Origin: Oerskovia enterophila
Lineage (GTDB): Bacteria; Actinomycetota; Actinomycetes; Actinomycetales; Cellulomonadaceae
Assembly (NCBI RefSeq): GCF_001692445.1
Contig: NZ_MAQA01000032.1
Coordinates: forward strand, 1-55,703
DNA: 55,703 nt
Reading direction: 5' to 3'
The notes below the pieces were generated by a model. It was not told where the DNA came from. It saw only the letters and a list, made by a program, of their open reading frames with translations, and made no database searches. Position 1 is the first letter of the stretch; each line of letters begins with the position of its first letter. Position numbers and translations under genes: made by a program. Shown in pieces: positions 42,182 through 50,007 of the stretch.

Positions 42182-43123
42182 ATGCGTACCCCCCACCAGC
42201 ACCCAGATGCTTCCCGCCCGCCCCGCGACCGTTCCGGCCGCGCAGGCGCATTCGACTCCTTCGGGGGCCGACCCCGTCGCCGACGCGACGACTTCCCCGC
42301 CGCCGGAGAGGGCTTCGGCCCGGACTTCGGTGCCGACCTCGGCGGCCCGCGCGGTCGCCGCGGCGGCCGACCCGACGGCCCCGGCCGTGGCGAGCCCGGG
42401 CGTGGCGACGCGCCCCGTCGCGGGCCCGAGGGCTCGGGCCGTCCCGGGCGTGGCCCCGACGGCCACCACGGTCACCCGGGCCACCACGAGCACCACGACC
42501 ACGACGGACCCGACGAGCGGTTCGACGACCGGTTCGAAGGACGCGGGCCCCGTGGGCACCGAGGCGGACCTGGCGGCGGCCCTCGCGGCCACCGCGGTCC
42601 CGGAGGACGCGGCCCAGGCGGCCGCGCCGGGCGCGGCGACATCCGCGCTGCCGTCCTGCTCCTCCTGACCGAGGCGCCCATGCACGGCTACCAGATCATC
42701 CAGGAGATCGGCGAGCGCACCTCGGGTGCGTGGCGTCCGAGCCCCGGTGCGATCTACCCCGCGCTGAGCCTGCTCGAGGACGAGGGCCTCGTGACCATCA
42801 CGGCCGAGGGCGGGCGCAAGCTCGCGAGCCTCACCGACGACGGTCGCACCTACGTCACCGAGCACGCCGACGAGCTGGGCTCTCCCTGGCAGGACGCGGC
42901 CGACGGCGGCGTCCGCCCGGCGCGGCAGCTCCGTGGCTCGCTCCAGCAGGTCGCCGAGGCGCTGCGGCAGGTCGCCCGGTCGGGCTCGGACGAGCAGGTG
43001 GCCCAGGCCGTCGCGCTCCTCGAGCGCACGCGCCGCGAGCTCTACCTGATCCTCGCGGGACCGGCCGACGCGCCGGTCGCCGAGACGTCTGACGCGGCGG
43101 AGACGCCGGACCAGGAGGCCTGA
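42182..43123 (+). CDS. PadR family regulator with long His/Gly/Arg-rich N-terminus
   Basis: A 313-residue PadR-type repressor. The winged-helix domain occupies about residues 155-235 (GDIRAAVLLLLTEAPMHGYQIIQEIGERTSGAWRPSPGAIYPALSLLEDEGLVTI when read across). Before it lie about 150 residues of Gly, Arg, Pro, Asp and His, including a cluster HHGHPGHHEHHDHDG that could bind Ni or Zn. The C-terminal part is helical for dimerisation. The ATG at 42182 has GGAG 7 nt upstream. The promoter holds an inverted repeat suggesting autoregulation. Such Gly/His-rich PadR proteins are common in Actinobacteria. The target may be the gene itself or distant transporters; none is adjacent. Confidence 0.88.
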   Translation: MRTPHQHPDASRPPRDRSGRAGAFDSFGGRPRRRRDDFPAAGEGFGPDFGADLGGPRGRRGGRPDGPGRGEPGRGDAPRRGPEGSGRPGRGPDGHHGHPGHHEHHDHDGPDERFDDRFEGRGPRGHRGGPGGGPRGHRGPGGRGPGGRAGRGDIRAAVLLLLTEAPMHGYQIIQEIGERTSGAWRPSPGAIYPALSLLEDEGLVTITAEGGRKLASLTDDGRTYVTEHADELGSPWQDAADGGVRPARQLRGSLQQVAEALRQVARSGSDEQVAQAVALLERTRRELYLILAGPADAPVAETSDAAETPDQEA

Positions 43124-43135
43124 CCCCTCAGGGTG

Positions 43136-43216
43136 CCGAGCATGCGGTCGGCGTCGGGATCCGCCCGGATCCTGGCGTCGACCGCATGCCTCTGTGACCG
43201 TCGACCGCATGCTCGG
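43136..43216. repeat. Nested inverted and direct repeats in a convergent gap
   Basis: CCGAGCATGCGGTCG (43136-43150) is the exact complement of 43202-43216, 51 nt apart. A direct repeat GTCGACCGCATGC occurs at 43177-43189 and 43200-43212, so two alternative stems compete. GGATCC at 43157-43162 and 43167-43172 forms an inner hairpin. Probably a terminator for padR and/or the SRPBCC gene. Confidence 0.6.
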
Positions 43217-43278
43217 TGCCGAGGCTGCGGGCGCCCTCGGCACCGACCCTCGGGTCGTGCCCGGACGAGCCGTCGGCG

Positions 43279-43851
43279 TCAGAGCCCGCGCGCGACGATC
43301 CGGTCCAGACGGCGCAGCGACAGCCGGATCATGAGGTCCAGCACGCGCGCGGCGAGCGGGGCCGTCACGGCCCGGGGCAGCGGACCGGCGAGGTACACGT
43401 CCTCCCACCAGGTCACGGCGCAGCGCGCTACGGGCTCGCGCGGGATCGCGGCGGGCAGGTGATGGGCCGCGAGGGGCACGACGACGATCCCCGCCTCCCC
43501 GAGCAGCGCGGGACCGAGCTTCAGGTACGTCGCGCGCCCCGCCTGGCCGCCGGGTCCGGGCGGCTCCCAGGCCGTGATCCGCATGCGGTCGGGGAAGCCC
43601 GGCGCACCCTGGGGTGCGAACGGCCCGGAGACCATGGTGAACTCGGCGCCGACCCCGGGCTTCCAGGCCGTCGCGGGGAGCGGCGAACCGTCCGCGCCGT
43701 GGAACGTGCCACGACTCAGGGGGACCCAGCGCGGGTGCGTCCGCACGTCCGCGACCAGGGCGAAAGCCCGCTCGGCGTCGAGGGGCAGGACGTGCGTGAG
43801 CTCGACGCGTCCCGGTCGTGCTGGGGTGCTCGGCCCGTCCGCTGCTGTCAC
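43279..43851 (-). CDS. SRPBCC (START/polyketide-cyclase-like) family protein
   Basis: A 190-residue hydrophobic-pocket protein: VELTHVLPLDAERAFALVADVRTHPRWVPLSRGTFHG at the start, then MVSGPFAPQGAPGFPDRMRITAWEPPG, and a C-terminal helix VTAPLAARVLDLMIRLSLRRLDRIV. SRPBCC proteins bind lipids or aromatic compounds; no specific ligand can be named. The GTG at 43849-43851 overlaps the upstream EcsC-like stop by 4 nt (GTGA), so both are made together, which hints at a shared membrane-related task. Confidence 0.85.
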   Translation of the reverse strand: MTAADGPSTPARPGRVELTHVLPLDAERAFALVADVRTHPRWVPLSRGTFHGADGSPLPATAWKPGVGAEFTMVSGPFAPQGAPGFPDRMRITAWEPPGPGGQAGRATYLKLGPALLGEAGIVVVPLAAHHLPAAIPREPVARCAVTWWEDVYLAGPLPRAVTAPLAARVLDLMIRLSLRRLDRIVARGL

Positions 43852-44867
43852 GAAGACTTCTTGGGTCGGCGCCAGCGCACCGACCGGATGCCGCGCGGCG
43901 CACCGTCGGCGCCGGACCCACCGCGTGCCCTGCGGGCCGCTGCCCGTTCTGCTGCCTCGTCGACCACTCCGGGCCCGGCGCCGGGCACGGGGGCGTCGAC
44001 CAGGCTGAGCCGGTCGGCTGGTGCGGGGACGAGCAGAGGGGGAGCGGCGCCGTCGGGCACCTCGATGACCTCCAGGACGGGCCGGAACGCCTGGGGCGGC
44101 GGGCCGAAAGCCCGCCGGGACTGGCTGATCACGGTCTTCCCGAGCGCCCGCGAGCCCGCGACCCCCACGACGGCGCCCACGCCGAACGGCACGAGCCGCC
44201 CGATCGCCAGGCCGCCGTGCTTGACCAACTGCGTGCGCATGAACTTGTTCGTCAGGGCCTTGTTGACCTGCTTGAGCGTGCTCGACGGCATGCTCGTCAT
44301 GAGCACCTTGCCCCACGCGAGCGCCGACCCGCCCGACGCCTTCTCGACCGCCTGGGACCCCTTGTCCCCGAGGACCGAGGCCATGAGGAGGGCGCGACGA
44401 CGTGCCGCGTCGTCGACCTCGAAGCCGTACACGTCCGCGACCGCGAGCGAGAACGCGGCCGACGACCCGAAGAACGTCGCGACGTCGCTCGCGGTCAGCG
44501 CGATGCCCACGCCAGTGCCGACGGCCGGGAACGCCGCGGCGGCCCCCACCGCGCCGCCCGCGGTCCCGATGACCATGAGGTACTCGCGCTCGAGGATCCC
44601 GATGATCTGCGCGGGCGACGAGTGCGGGTTGCGGCGGCGCAGGCCGTCCACGTGCGCGTGGATGACCGACGACGGGATGGTGACGGCCTTGTCCAGGGCT
44701 GCGTCGAGCAGCGGCGTGCTGCGCAGGTCGCCCCAGTCGTCGGCGGTCTGTCCCTCGGGTGCGTCCTGGACCGCGGTCAGGTGCCCGTACTGCGGCTCCG
44801 GCCGGACGCTGTCCGACGTTCCCCAGACGGCCATCTGGGACTCGGTGTCCTTCTTCTTGCGACCCAT
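43848..44867 (-). CDS. EcsC-like hypothetical protein
   Basis: A 339-residue protein with a basic start (MGRKKKDTESQ), a helical middle with Gly/Ala-rich hydrophobic stretches (LMVIGTAGGAVGAAAAFPAVGTGVGIALTASDVATFFGSSAAFSLAVADVYGFEVDD when read across) and LAIGRLVPFGVGAVVGVAGSRALGKTVI. This resembles EcsC-type proteins, but I am not certain of the family. The last 60 residues are Ala/Arg/Pro-rich and include PDGAAPP, encoded by a 22-nt sequence repeated in the DDAH-like gene. The ATG at 44865-44867 has GGAGGGAG upstream. It is coupled to the SRPBCC gene. Confidence 0.6.
   Translation of the reverse strand: MGRKKKDTESQMAVWGTSDSVRPEPQYGHLTAVQDAPEGQTADDWGDLRSTPLLDAALDKAVTIPSSVIHAHVDGLRRRNPHSSPAQIIGILEREYLMVIGTAGGAVGAAAAFPAVGTGVGIALTASDVATFFGSSAAFSLAVADVYGFEVDDAARRRALLMASVLGDKGSQAVEKASGGSALAWGKVLMTSMPSSTLKQVNKALTNKFMRTQLVKHGGLAIGRLVPFGVGAVVGVAGSRALGKTVISQSRRAFGPPPQAFRPVLEVIEVPDGAAPPLLVPAPADRLSLVDAPVPGAGPGVVDEAAERAAARRARGGSGADGAPRGIRSVRWRRPKKSS
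44038..44059. repeat. 22-nt repeat, second copy
   Basis: Identical to 41146-41167; lies in the 3' third of the EcsC-like gene. Confidence 0.7.
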
Positions 44868-44931
44868 CGGACGACTCCCTCCAGTGACGGCTGCTGTCCC
44901 TCGTGCCCCGGACCGCGGTGCCACGTGTCGA

Positions 44932-45405
44932 CTACTCGCCGACCGCACCCACGACCGGGCCGAAGGTGTGCTCCACTGTCGCACCGTTCTTGACGGTACG
45001 CCCCACGGTGCACGTGGTCTCGATCGCGCGGTCGGCGACCTTGAGGAGACGCTCGCGCGCGTCGTCCTCGAGGCCCGACAGGTCGATCTCGAAGTGCTCG
45101 GTGATGGCCGTGTAGCGGTCCTCGGCCATGTCCTTGGCGCCGTCGACGCGGATGGTCACCTGGTAGTCGTCGCCCAGGCGGCGCGCGAACGGCGCGTCGC
45201 TGCTCATGCCCGCGCACGCGGCCAGCGCGATCTTGAGGAGCTCGCCCGGGGTGAAGACCGCACCCTCGCTCGCGGGGCCGATCGACACGCTCGCGCCGCG
45301 CGCCGAGAAGCCGGTGTACGTGCGGGTGCCGGTGCGCTCGACCCACAGGGCGTCCGTCGGGGACGGCGACGACGTGGGGATCTCTTCGGCTGCGGTGTTC
45401 GTCAT
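44932..45405 (-). CDS. OsmC/Ohr family protein
   Basis: A 157-residue OsmC-like protein, probably a thiol peroxidase for organic hydroperoxides. Two conserved Cys positions are visible: [11 protein letters not shown] and [13 protein letters not shown], the pair that acts in peroxide reduction in the family. The rest ([16 protein letters not shown]) matches the OsmC core. The start ATG at 45403-45405 was chosen over a longer open frame that overlaps thyA's promoter. It is a single gene, divergent from thyA. Confidence 0.9.
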   Translation of the reverse strand: MTNTAAEEIPTSSPSPTDALWVERTGTRTYTGFSARGASVSIGPASEGAVFTPGELLKIALAACAGMSSDAPFARRLGDDYQVTIRVDGAKDMAEDRYTAITEHFEIDLSGLEDDARERLLKVADRAIETTCTVGRTVKNGATVEHTFGPVVGAVGE

Positions 45406-45555
45406 GCTGCTGATCTTCCCATCCTCGGGGTACGGCCGTTCCGTGCGACCGGTGCCCGGACCAACGCCGCCGGGGGACCGCGCATTCCCCGGACGAGTCA
45501 TCGGTTTCACAGCCTGGAAGGGGTCCACGAGTGCGCTGTGGGGAGACTCCCTCTC

Positions 45556-45571
45556 TAGACTGGCACCCGTG
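45556..45571 (+). promoter_or_regulatory. Possible leaderless promoter of thyA
   Basis: TAGACT (45556-45561) is a -10-like box only 7 nt before the GTG start codon at 45569, with no Shine-Dalgarno sequence between. This suggests a leaderless mRNA starting at or near the GTG. No good -35 box was seen. Confidence 0.4.
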
Positions 45572-46408
45572 GTCACCGTCAGCGACAGCTCCAGCGCGCC
45601 CAGCAGCTCACCCGTTCCGACGCCCTACGAGGACCTTCTCCGGCTCGTGCTGGAGACCGGGACGCACAAGTCGGACCGCACGGGGACGGGCACGCGCAGC
45701 GTGTTCGGCCACCAGATGCGCTTCGACCTGTCGCAGGGCTTCCCGCTCGTGACGACCAAGCGCGTGCACCTGAAGTCGATCGTCTACGAGCTGCTGTGGT
45801 TCCTGCGCGGCGACTCGAACGTGCGCTGGCTCCAGGAGAACGGCGTGAAGATCTGGGACGAGTGGGCCGACGAGGACGGCGAGCTCGGCCCCGTCTACGG
45901 CGTCCAGTGGCGCTCGTGGCCCACGCCCGACGGCGAGCACGTCGACCAGGTCAGCCAGGTCCTCGAGACCCTGCGCACCAACCCGGACTCGCGGCGCATG
46001 ATCGTCTCGGCGTGGAACGTGGGTGAGCTCGACAAGATGGCCCTGCCGGCCTGCCATGCGTTCTTCCAGTTCTACGTGGCCGACGGCAAGCTCTCGTGCC
46101 AGCTCTACCAGCGCAGCGCAGACCTGTTCCTGGGCGTCCCGTTCAACATCGCGTCCTACGCGCTGCTCACGCACATGGTCGCGGCGCAGTCGGGGCTCGA
46201 GGTCGGCGACTTCGTCTGGACGGGCGGCGACTGCCACATCTACGACAACCACGTCGAGCAGGTGCGCGAGCAGCTGAGCCGTGAGGCCTACCCGGCCCCC
46301 ACGCTGCGCCTGGCCCCGCGCGACTCGTTGTTCGACTACACGTACGAGGACGTCGAGGTCGTGGGCTACCAGCACCACCCGACGATCAAGGCCCCGGTGG
46401 CGGTGTGA
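45569..46408 (+). CDS. thyA: Thymidylate synthase
   Basis: A 279-residue ThyA enzyme making dTMP from dUMP with methylene-tetrahydrofolate, in the cytoplasm. Motifs: [50 protein letters not shown], the catalytic Cys in [31 protein letters not shown] and [11 protein letters not shown]. The GTG start at 45569 is inferred because conserved sequence starts soon after and no ATG is near. It overlaps folA by 4 nt (GTGA), so the enzyme that consumes folate and the one that regenerates it are coupled. Confidence 0.97.
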   Translation: MVTVSDSSSAPSSSPVPTPYEDLLRLVLETGTHKSDRTGTGTRSVFGHQMRFDLSQGFPLVTTKRVHLKSIVYELLWFLRGDSNVRWLQENGVKIWDEWADEDGELGPVYGVQWRSWPTPDGEHVDQVSQVLETLRTNPDSRRMIVSAWNVGELDKMALPACHAFFQFYVADGKLSCQLYQRSADLFLGVPFNIASYALLTHMVAAQSGLEVGDFVWTGGDCHIYDNHVEQVREQLSREAYPAPTLRLAPRDSLFDYTYEDVEVVGYQHHPTIKAPVAV

Positions 46409-47004
46409 GCCGTCCGGCTGTCGGACTGGTCTGGGCCCAGGCGCACGACGCCGCGGGCCGTCCCGTGATCGGCGCGGGCGGTGTCATGCCGTGGCACCTG
46501 CCCGAGGACCTCGCGCACTTCCGCCGCGTCACCACGGGCCACCCGGTCCTCATGGGTCGCGTCACGTGGGACTCGCTCCCGCCGCGCTTCCGCCCCCTGC
46601 CGGGGCGGCGCAACGTGGTCGTCACGCGCCAGGAGGACTGGCTGCCCGACGACGCCGCTCACCCGGGCGCCCCCGGCACCGGCGTCGTGGTCGCCTCGTC
46701 GGTCGAGGAGGGGCTCGCGCTCGCGTCGGCCGCGGCCGAGGAGTCGGGCTCGGAGCAGGTCTGGGTCATGGGCGGCGCGCAGGTGTACGCCGCGACCCTG
46801 CCGCTCGCGGACCGCTGCGTCGTCACGGAGATCGACCTCGAGGTCGACGGCGACGCGTTCGCGCCGGCGCTCGCGGCCGGTCCCGGCGGCGACTGGGAGC
46901 TCGGAGGGGTCGGCCCGGACGCTCCGGGCGCCCCGGACGGCGGCTGGCAGACCTCTGCGGCGGGGGTGCGGTTCCGGATGCTCACGTACGAGCGGCGGCG
47001 CTAG
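46405..47004 (+). CDS. folA: Dihydrofolate reductase
   Basis: A 199-residue DHFR reducing dihydrofolate to tetrahydrofolate with [43 protein letters not shown] (active-site Trp and acidic Glu), [30 protein letters not shown], and [28 protein letters not shown] Gly/Pro-rich loop near the end ([11 protein letters not shown]) makes it longer than the 160-residue E. coli form. It starts with GTG overlapping the thyA stop. This is the standard thyA-folA operon. Confidence 0.96.
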   Translation: MSRPAVGLVWAQAHDAAGRPVIGAGGVMPWHLPEDLAHFRRVTTGHPVLMGRVTWDSLPPRFRPLPGRRNVVVTRQEDWLPDDAAHPGAPGTGVVVASSVEEGLALASAAAEESGSEQVWVMGGAQVYAATLPLADRCVVTEIDLEVDGDAFAPALAAGPGGDWELGGVGPDAPGAPDGGWQTSAAGVRFRMLTYERRR

Positions 47005-47116
47005 CCCGGTCGCGGGAGCCTGCGCGTGCGCTCGCGCGCACCCTGGTCGATCCTTGTCCTGCACGGGTGGCGCGATGACGCCCGCCCGCCGCGACCTGCG
47101 ACCACGGAGGCCCCGC

Positions 47117-48592
47117 ATGACGACCGAGACCACGCTCGCCGAGTCCTTCGACGGTCGGCGCTTCACCTACCGCCTCCCGCGCGTGTCGAGCATCGGCCCG
47201 GGAGACTTCGTGACGATCGGCGTGACGTTCCCGGAGACCGCCGAGCACCCCGGTGCGGCCCTGGTCATGGGGCAGGTCCTGACGCGCGCGACCAAGGCGG
47301 GGGACGCCGTCGGGCACGGGCGGATCCTCGGGGAGCTGCGCCCGGACGGCACGGTGGCCACGTCGGGGGGCGACCCGTTCACGTCGGATGACCTCGCCCC
47401 GGCCGGGGCGGGCGTGCTCGAGGCGCTCCAGGCGCGCGAGCGTGCGACGCTGCGGATCGGCGACCTGCACCACAGCCGCGGCAACGTGGACGCGCTGCTC
47501 CAGCCGCACCGTTTCAACCGGCACACGTTCCTGTGCGGGCAGTCGGGCTCGGGCAAGACGTACGCGCTCGGGGTCCTTCTCGAGCAGCTCCTCATCGACA
47601 CCGACCTGCCCATGGTCATCCTCGACCCGAACTCGGACTTCGTGCGGATCGGCGAGCTGCTCGAGTCCGCGTCGTCCGAGGACGCCCACCGCCTGCGCGA
47701 GCTCGACGTGCGCGTCCTGCGCAACGACGGCGAGCACCACCCCGTCACCGCGCGGCTCACCGCGATGGAGGCCGCGAGCCAGGCCGCTGTGCTCCAGCTC
47801 GACCCGCTGACGGACCGCGGCGAGTACAACACGTTCCTGCGGATGCTCGAGAGCGCGACGGGTCCGGGCGGCGTCGCGGGAGCGCTCGGCGCCGCAGCCG
47901 GGCCGCCCGCCATCGCGACCGAGGGCATGCTCAACCCGCACACGATCCCGTCGGCACTGCGCGCCACGGGCGAGCCCGACGCGCTCCGGCTCGCCCAGCG
48001 CGTCGAGAACCTGGGGATCCTCGACTGGGACGTGTGGGCGGGCGTCGGGCAGTCCGTGAGCGAGGTGCTCGACGAGGGGCCCCGCGCGGTCGTGGTCGAC
48101 CTCGGGAGCCTGCACACGCACGAGGAGCAGCTCGCGGTCTCGCTCGCCCTGCTCGACGAGCTGTGGGCCGACCGCGCCACGCGCAAGCCCCGACTGATCG
48201 TGATCGACGAGGCGCACAACGTGGTCTCGGCCGAGCCCGCGACCCAGCTCCAGCGGCTCACGACCGAGCGCGTGATCCAGATCGCCGCCGAGGGACGCAA
48301 GTTCGGGCTGTGGCTGCTGCTCTCGACGCAGCGGCCCTCCAAGATCCACCCGAACGTGCTCTCGCAGTGCGACAACGTGATCGTCATGCGCATGAGCTCT
48401 CCCGCCGACCTGGTCGAGCTCGAGGCCGTCTTCGGGTTCGCGCCGCCCGAGCTGCTCGCCGCGACCCCGTTCTTCCACCAGGGTGAGGCACTCATCGCGG
48501 GTGGGTTCGTGCCGGCCCCCGCGATCATCCAGATGGGCGCCCGGCGCACGGTCGAGGGCGGCTCGGACGTGCCCGTGCCGATGCCGGGCTAG
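47117..48592 (+). CDS. HerA-like hexameric ATPase
   Basis: A 491-residue FtsK/HerA-type P-loop ATPase. An N-terminal HAS-barrel-like part (1-120) precedes Walker A FLCGQSGSGKTYALG (about 135-150), the stretch VILDPNSDFVRIGELLES, Walker B PRLIVIDEAHNVVSAEP (about 355-370) and the sensor/Arg-finger region AAEGRKFGLWLLLSTQRPSKIHPNVLSQCDNVIVMRM. HerA helicases work with NurA-like nucleases in archaea, and other HerA fusions take part in anti-phage defence, but no nuclease, SIR2 or DUF gene of that sort is adjacent here. The ATG at 47117 has GGAGG 6 nt upstream. Its stop codon is shared with the opposite-strand histidine kinase. Confidence 0.88.
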   Translation: MTTETTLAESFDGRRFTYRLPRVSSIGPGDFVTIGVTFPETAEHPGAALVMGQVLTRATKAGDAVGHGRILGELRPDGTVATSGGDPFTSDDLAPAGAGVLEALQARERATLRIGDLHHSRGNVDALLQPHRFNRHTFLCGQSGSGKTYALGVLLEQLLIDTDLPMVILDPNSDFVRIGELLESASSEDAHRLRELDVRVLRNDGEHHPVTARLTAMEAASQAAVLQLDPLTDRGEYNTFLRMLESATGPGGVAGALGAAAGPPAIATEGMLNPHTIPSALRATGEPDALRLAQRVENLGILDWDVWAGVGQSVSEVLDEGPRAVVVDLGSLHTHEEQLAVSLALLDELWADRATRKPRLIVIDEAHNVVSAEPATQLQRLTTERVIQIAAEGRKFGLWLLLSTQRPSKIHPNVLSQCDNVIVMRMSSPADLVELEAVFGFAPPELLAATPFFHQGEALIAGGFVPAPAIIQMGARRTVEGGSDVPVPMPG

Positions 48593-50007
48593 ACGCCCGC
48601 GTCGGCCCTCACGCTCGCGGCCCCGGGCCGGGTCGTCTCGACGGCCCGGCCCGTCCGTGCGCCCGCAGTGCCCGCAGTGCCCGCAGTGCCCGTCGTGCCC
48701 GGCGGCCGCGCAGCACCCGGCAGCCGCGCGACGACCGTCAGCCCGCCGCCCTCGCGCGGCTCGGCCGTGACCTCGCCGTCGTGCGCGGCCGCGACCGAGC
48801 GCACGATCGACAGGCCCAGCCCCACGCCGCCGCGCACGTACCCGCCGCGCCGGTCGGCCACGGCCCCGTCGCGCCCGAGCCGCCGGAACGGCTCGAACAG
48901 CGCCTCGACCTCGTACGACGGGACGACGGGGCCCGTGTTGGACACCGCGACCTCGACCGTCCCGCCCGGCCCGGGGCGCGTCGCGACGGCGACCCGGCCG
49001 CCGGGCTCGTTGTAGCGCACGGCGTTGTCGACGAGGTTCTGGACCAGCCGTTCGAGGAGCACGGCGTCACCGAGCAGGGGGGTCGGGGCCGTGTCGAGGC
49101 GCAGGTCGACACCGGCGTCGCGCGCGGAGACGCCCGCGGTCGCGACGGCCTGCGCGGCGACCTCGGCAAGGTCCACGGTCTCGGTGACGATCGGGGCCCG
49201 GTCCGCGGCGGCGAGCGTGAGGAGCCCCTCGATGAGGCGCTCCTGGCGCGCGTTGACCGCGAGCAGCGTCGCGCCGAGGTGGCGCGTGTCCTGGTGCGTC
49301 TCCGGGTCGTCGAGCGCGACCTCCAGGACCGTGCGGCTGATCGTGAGCGGGGTGCGCAGCTCGTGCGAGGCGTTGGCGACGAAACGGCGTTGCCCGTCGA
49401 ACGACCGGTCGAGGCGCTCGAGCATCGCGTCGAACGTGTCGGCGAGGTCCTTGAGCTCGTCGTCGGGCCCAGAGTGCGCGATGCGCTCGTGGAGGTTGGT
49501 GTCCGCGACGCGCCGGGCCGTGGCCGTGATGCGGTGCAGGGGTGCGAGCACGCGCGAGGACATGACCCAGCCGAAGCCCACCGCGAGCACGCCGATCCCG
49601 AGCAGCGCGACGACCGACCACGTGAGGACCGTGCGCAGGGTCTGGTCGCGGGCCTCCTGGTTGTTGAGCTGGACGACGTCGCGCAGGTCGGTGAGTGTCC
49701 CCGCGGTGTCGGAGTACGTCGCGGTGGGTGTCAGGTCCTCGACCGGGCTGAACGGGATGGCCTCGCCCGAGACCAGGGCGGCCGACGTGGAGGCGTCCAA
49801 GGTCGCGTAGAGGCCGGGGTCGGTCGCCTGGACGGCGCCCACCGCGATGCCGACCGAGTCGAGCGGCTGGCGGTCGATCGCGGCCGCGAGCAGGACGTAC
49901 AGGACGGCGATGAGCACGGCCCCGGCGACCACGAAGGCCGCGGCGTAGACGGCCGTGAGGCGAGCGCGCAGCGTGGGGCGCAGCACGGGGCGCGGGAGCG
50001 GCCTCAT
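48589..50007 (-). CDS. Sensor histidine kinase
   Basis: A 472-residue membrane kinase. Two transmembrane helices (about 17-40 and 130-155) flank an extracellular sensor of about 90 residues (DPGLYATLDASTSAALVSGEAIPFSP...). Then come a HAMP domain (SSRVLAPLHRITATARRVADTNLHERI), the HisKA box FVANASHELRTPLTISRTVLEVAL with phospho-His, and an HATPase with NLVDNAVRYN and GGVGLGLSIVRSVAAAHDGEV. The C-terminus carries a Gly/Thr/Ala tail from a 9-bp tandem repeat. The start ATG overlaps the response regulator stop (ATGA). With that regulator it probably senses the envelope condition handled by the divergent transporter operon. Confidence 0.95.
   Translation of the reverse strand: MRPLPRPVLRPTLRARLTAVYAAAFVVAGAVLIAVLYVLLAAAIDRQPLDSVGIAVGAVQATDPGLYATLDASTSAALVSGEAIPFSPVEDLTPTATYSDTAGTLTDLRDVVQLNNQEARDQTLRTVLTWSVVALLGIGVLAVGFGWVMSSRVLAPLHRITATARRVADTNLHERIAHSGPDDELKDLADTFDAMLERLDRSFDGQRRFVANASHELRTPLTISRTVLEVALDDPETHQDTRHLGATLLAVNARQERLIEGLLTLAAADRAPIVTETVDLAEVAAQAVATAGVSARDAGVDLRLDTAPTPLLGDAVLLERLVQNLVDNAVRYNEPGGRVAVATRPGPGGTVEVAVSNTGPVVPSYEVEALFEPFRRLGRDGAVADRRGGYVRGGVGLGLSIVRSVAAAHDGEVTAEPREGGGLTVVARLPGAARPPGTTGTAGTAGTAGARTGRAVETTRPGAASVRADAGV
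48661..48696. repeat. 9-bp tandem repeat (gcccgcagt, 3 perfect + 1 degenerate unit)
   Basis: Units at 48661, 48670 and 48679 are identical, followed by the variant gcccgtcgt. They encode Thr-Ala-Gly units near the kinase C-terminus. Repeat-number change would lengthen or shorten the tail in steps of three residues, without frameshift. Confidence 0.8.

Noticed and set aside
42024-42668. Thr/Ala-rich frame overlapping the padR N-terminal region
   Set aside because: It ends inside the conserved PadR domain in the wrong frame; the PadR frame has the promoter, ribosome site and domain, and the overlap is explained by the low-complexity GC tract.
47117-48592. HerA-based anti-phage defence system
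   Set aside because: No SIR2, DUF4297, nuclease or other defence partner is encoded next to it; neighbours are thyA-folA and a two-component system.
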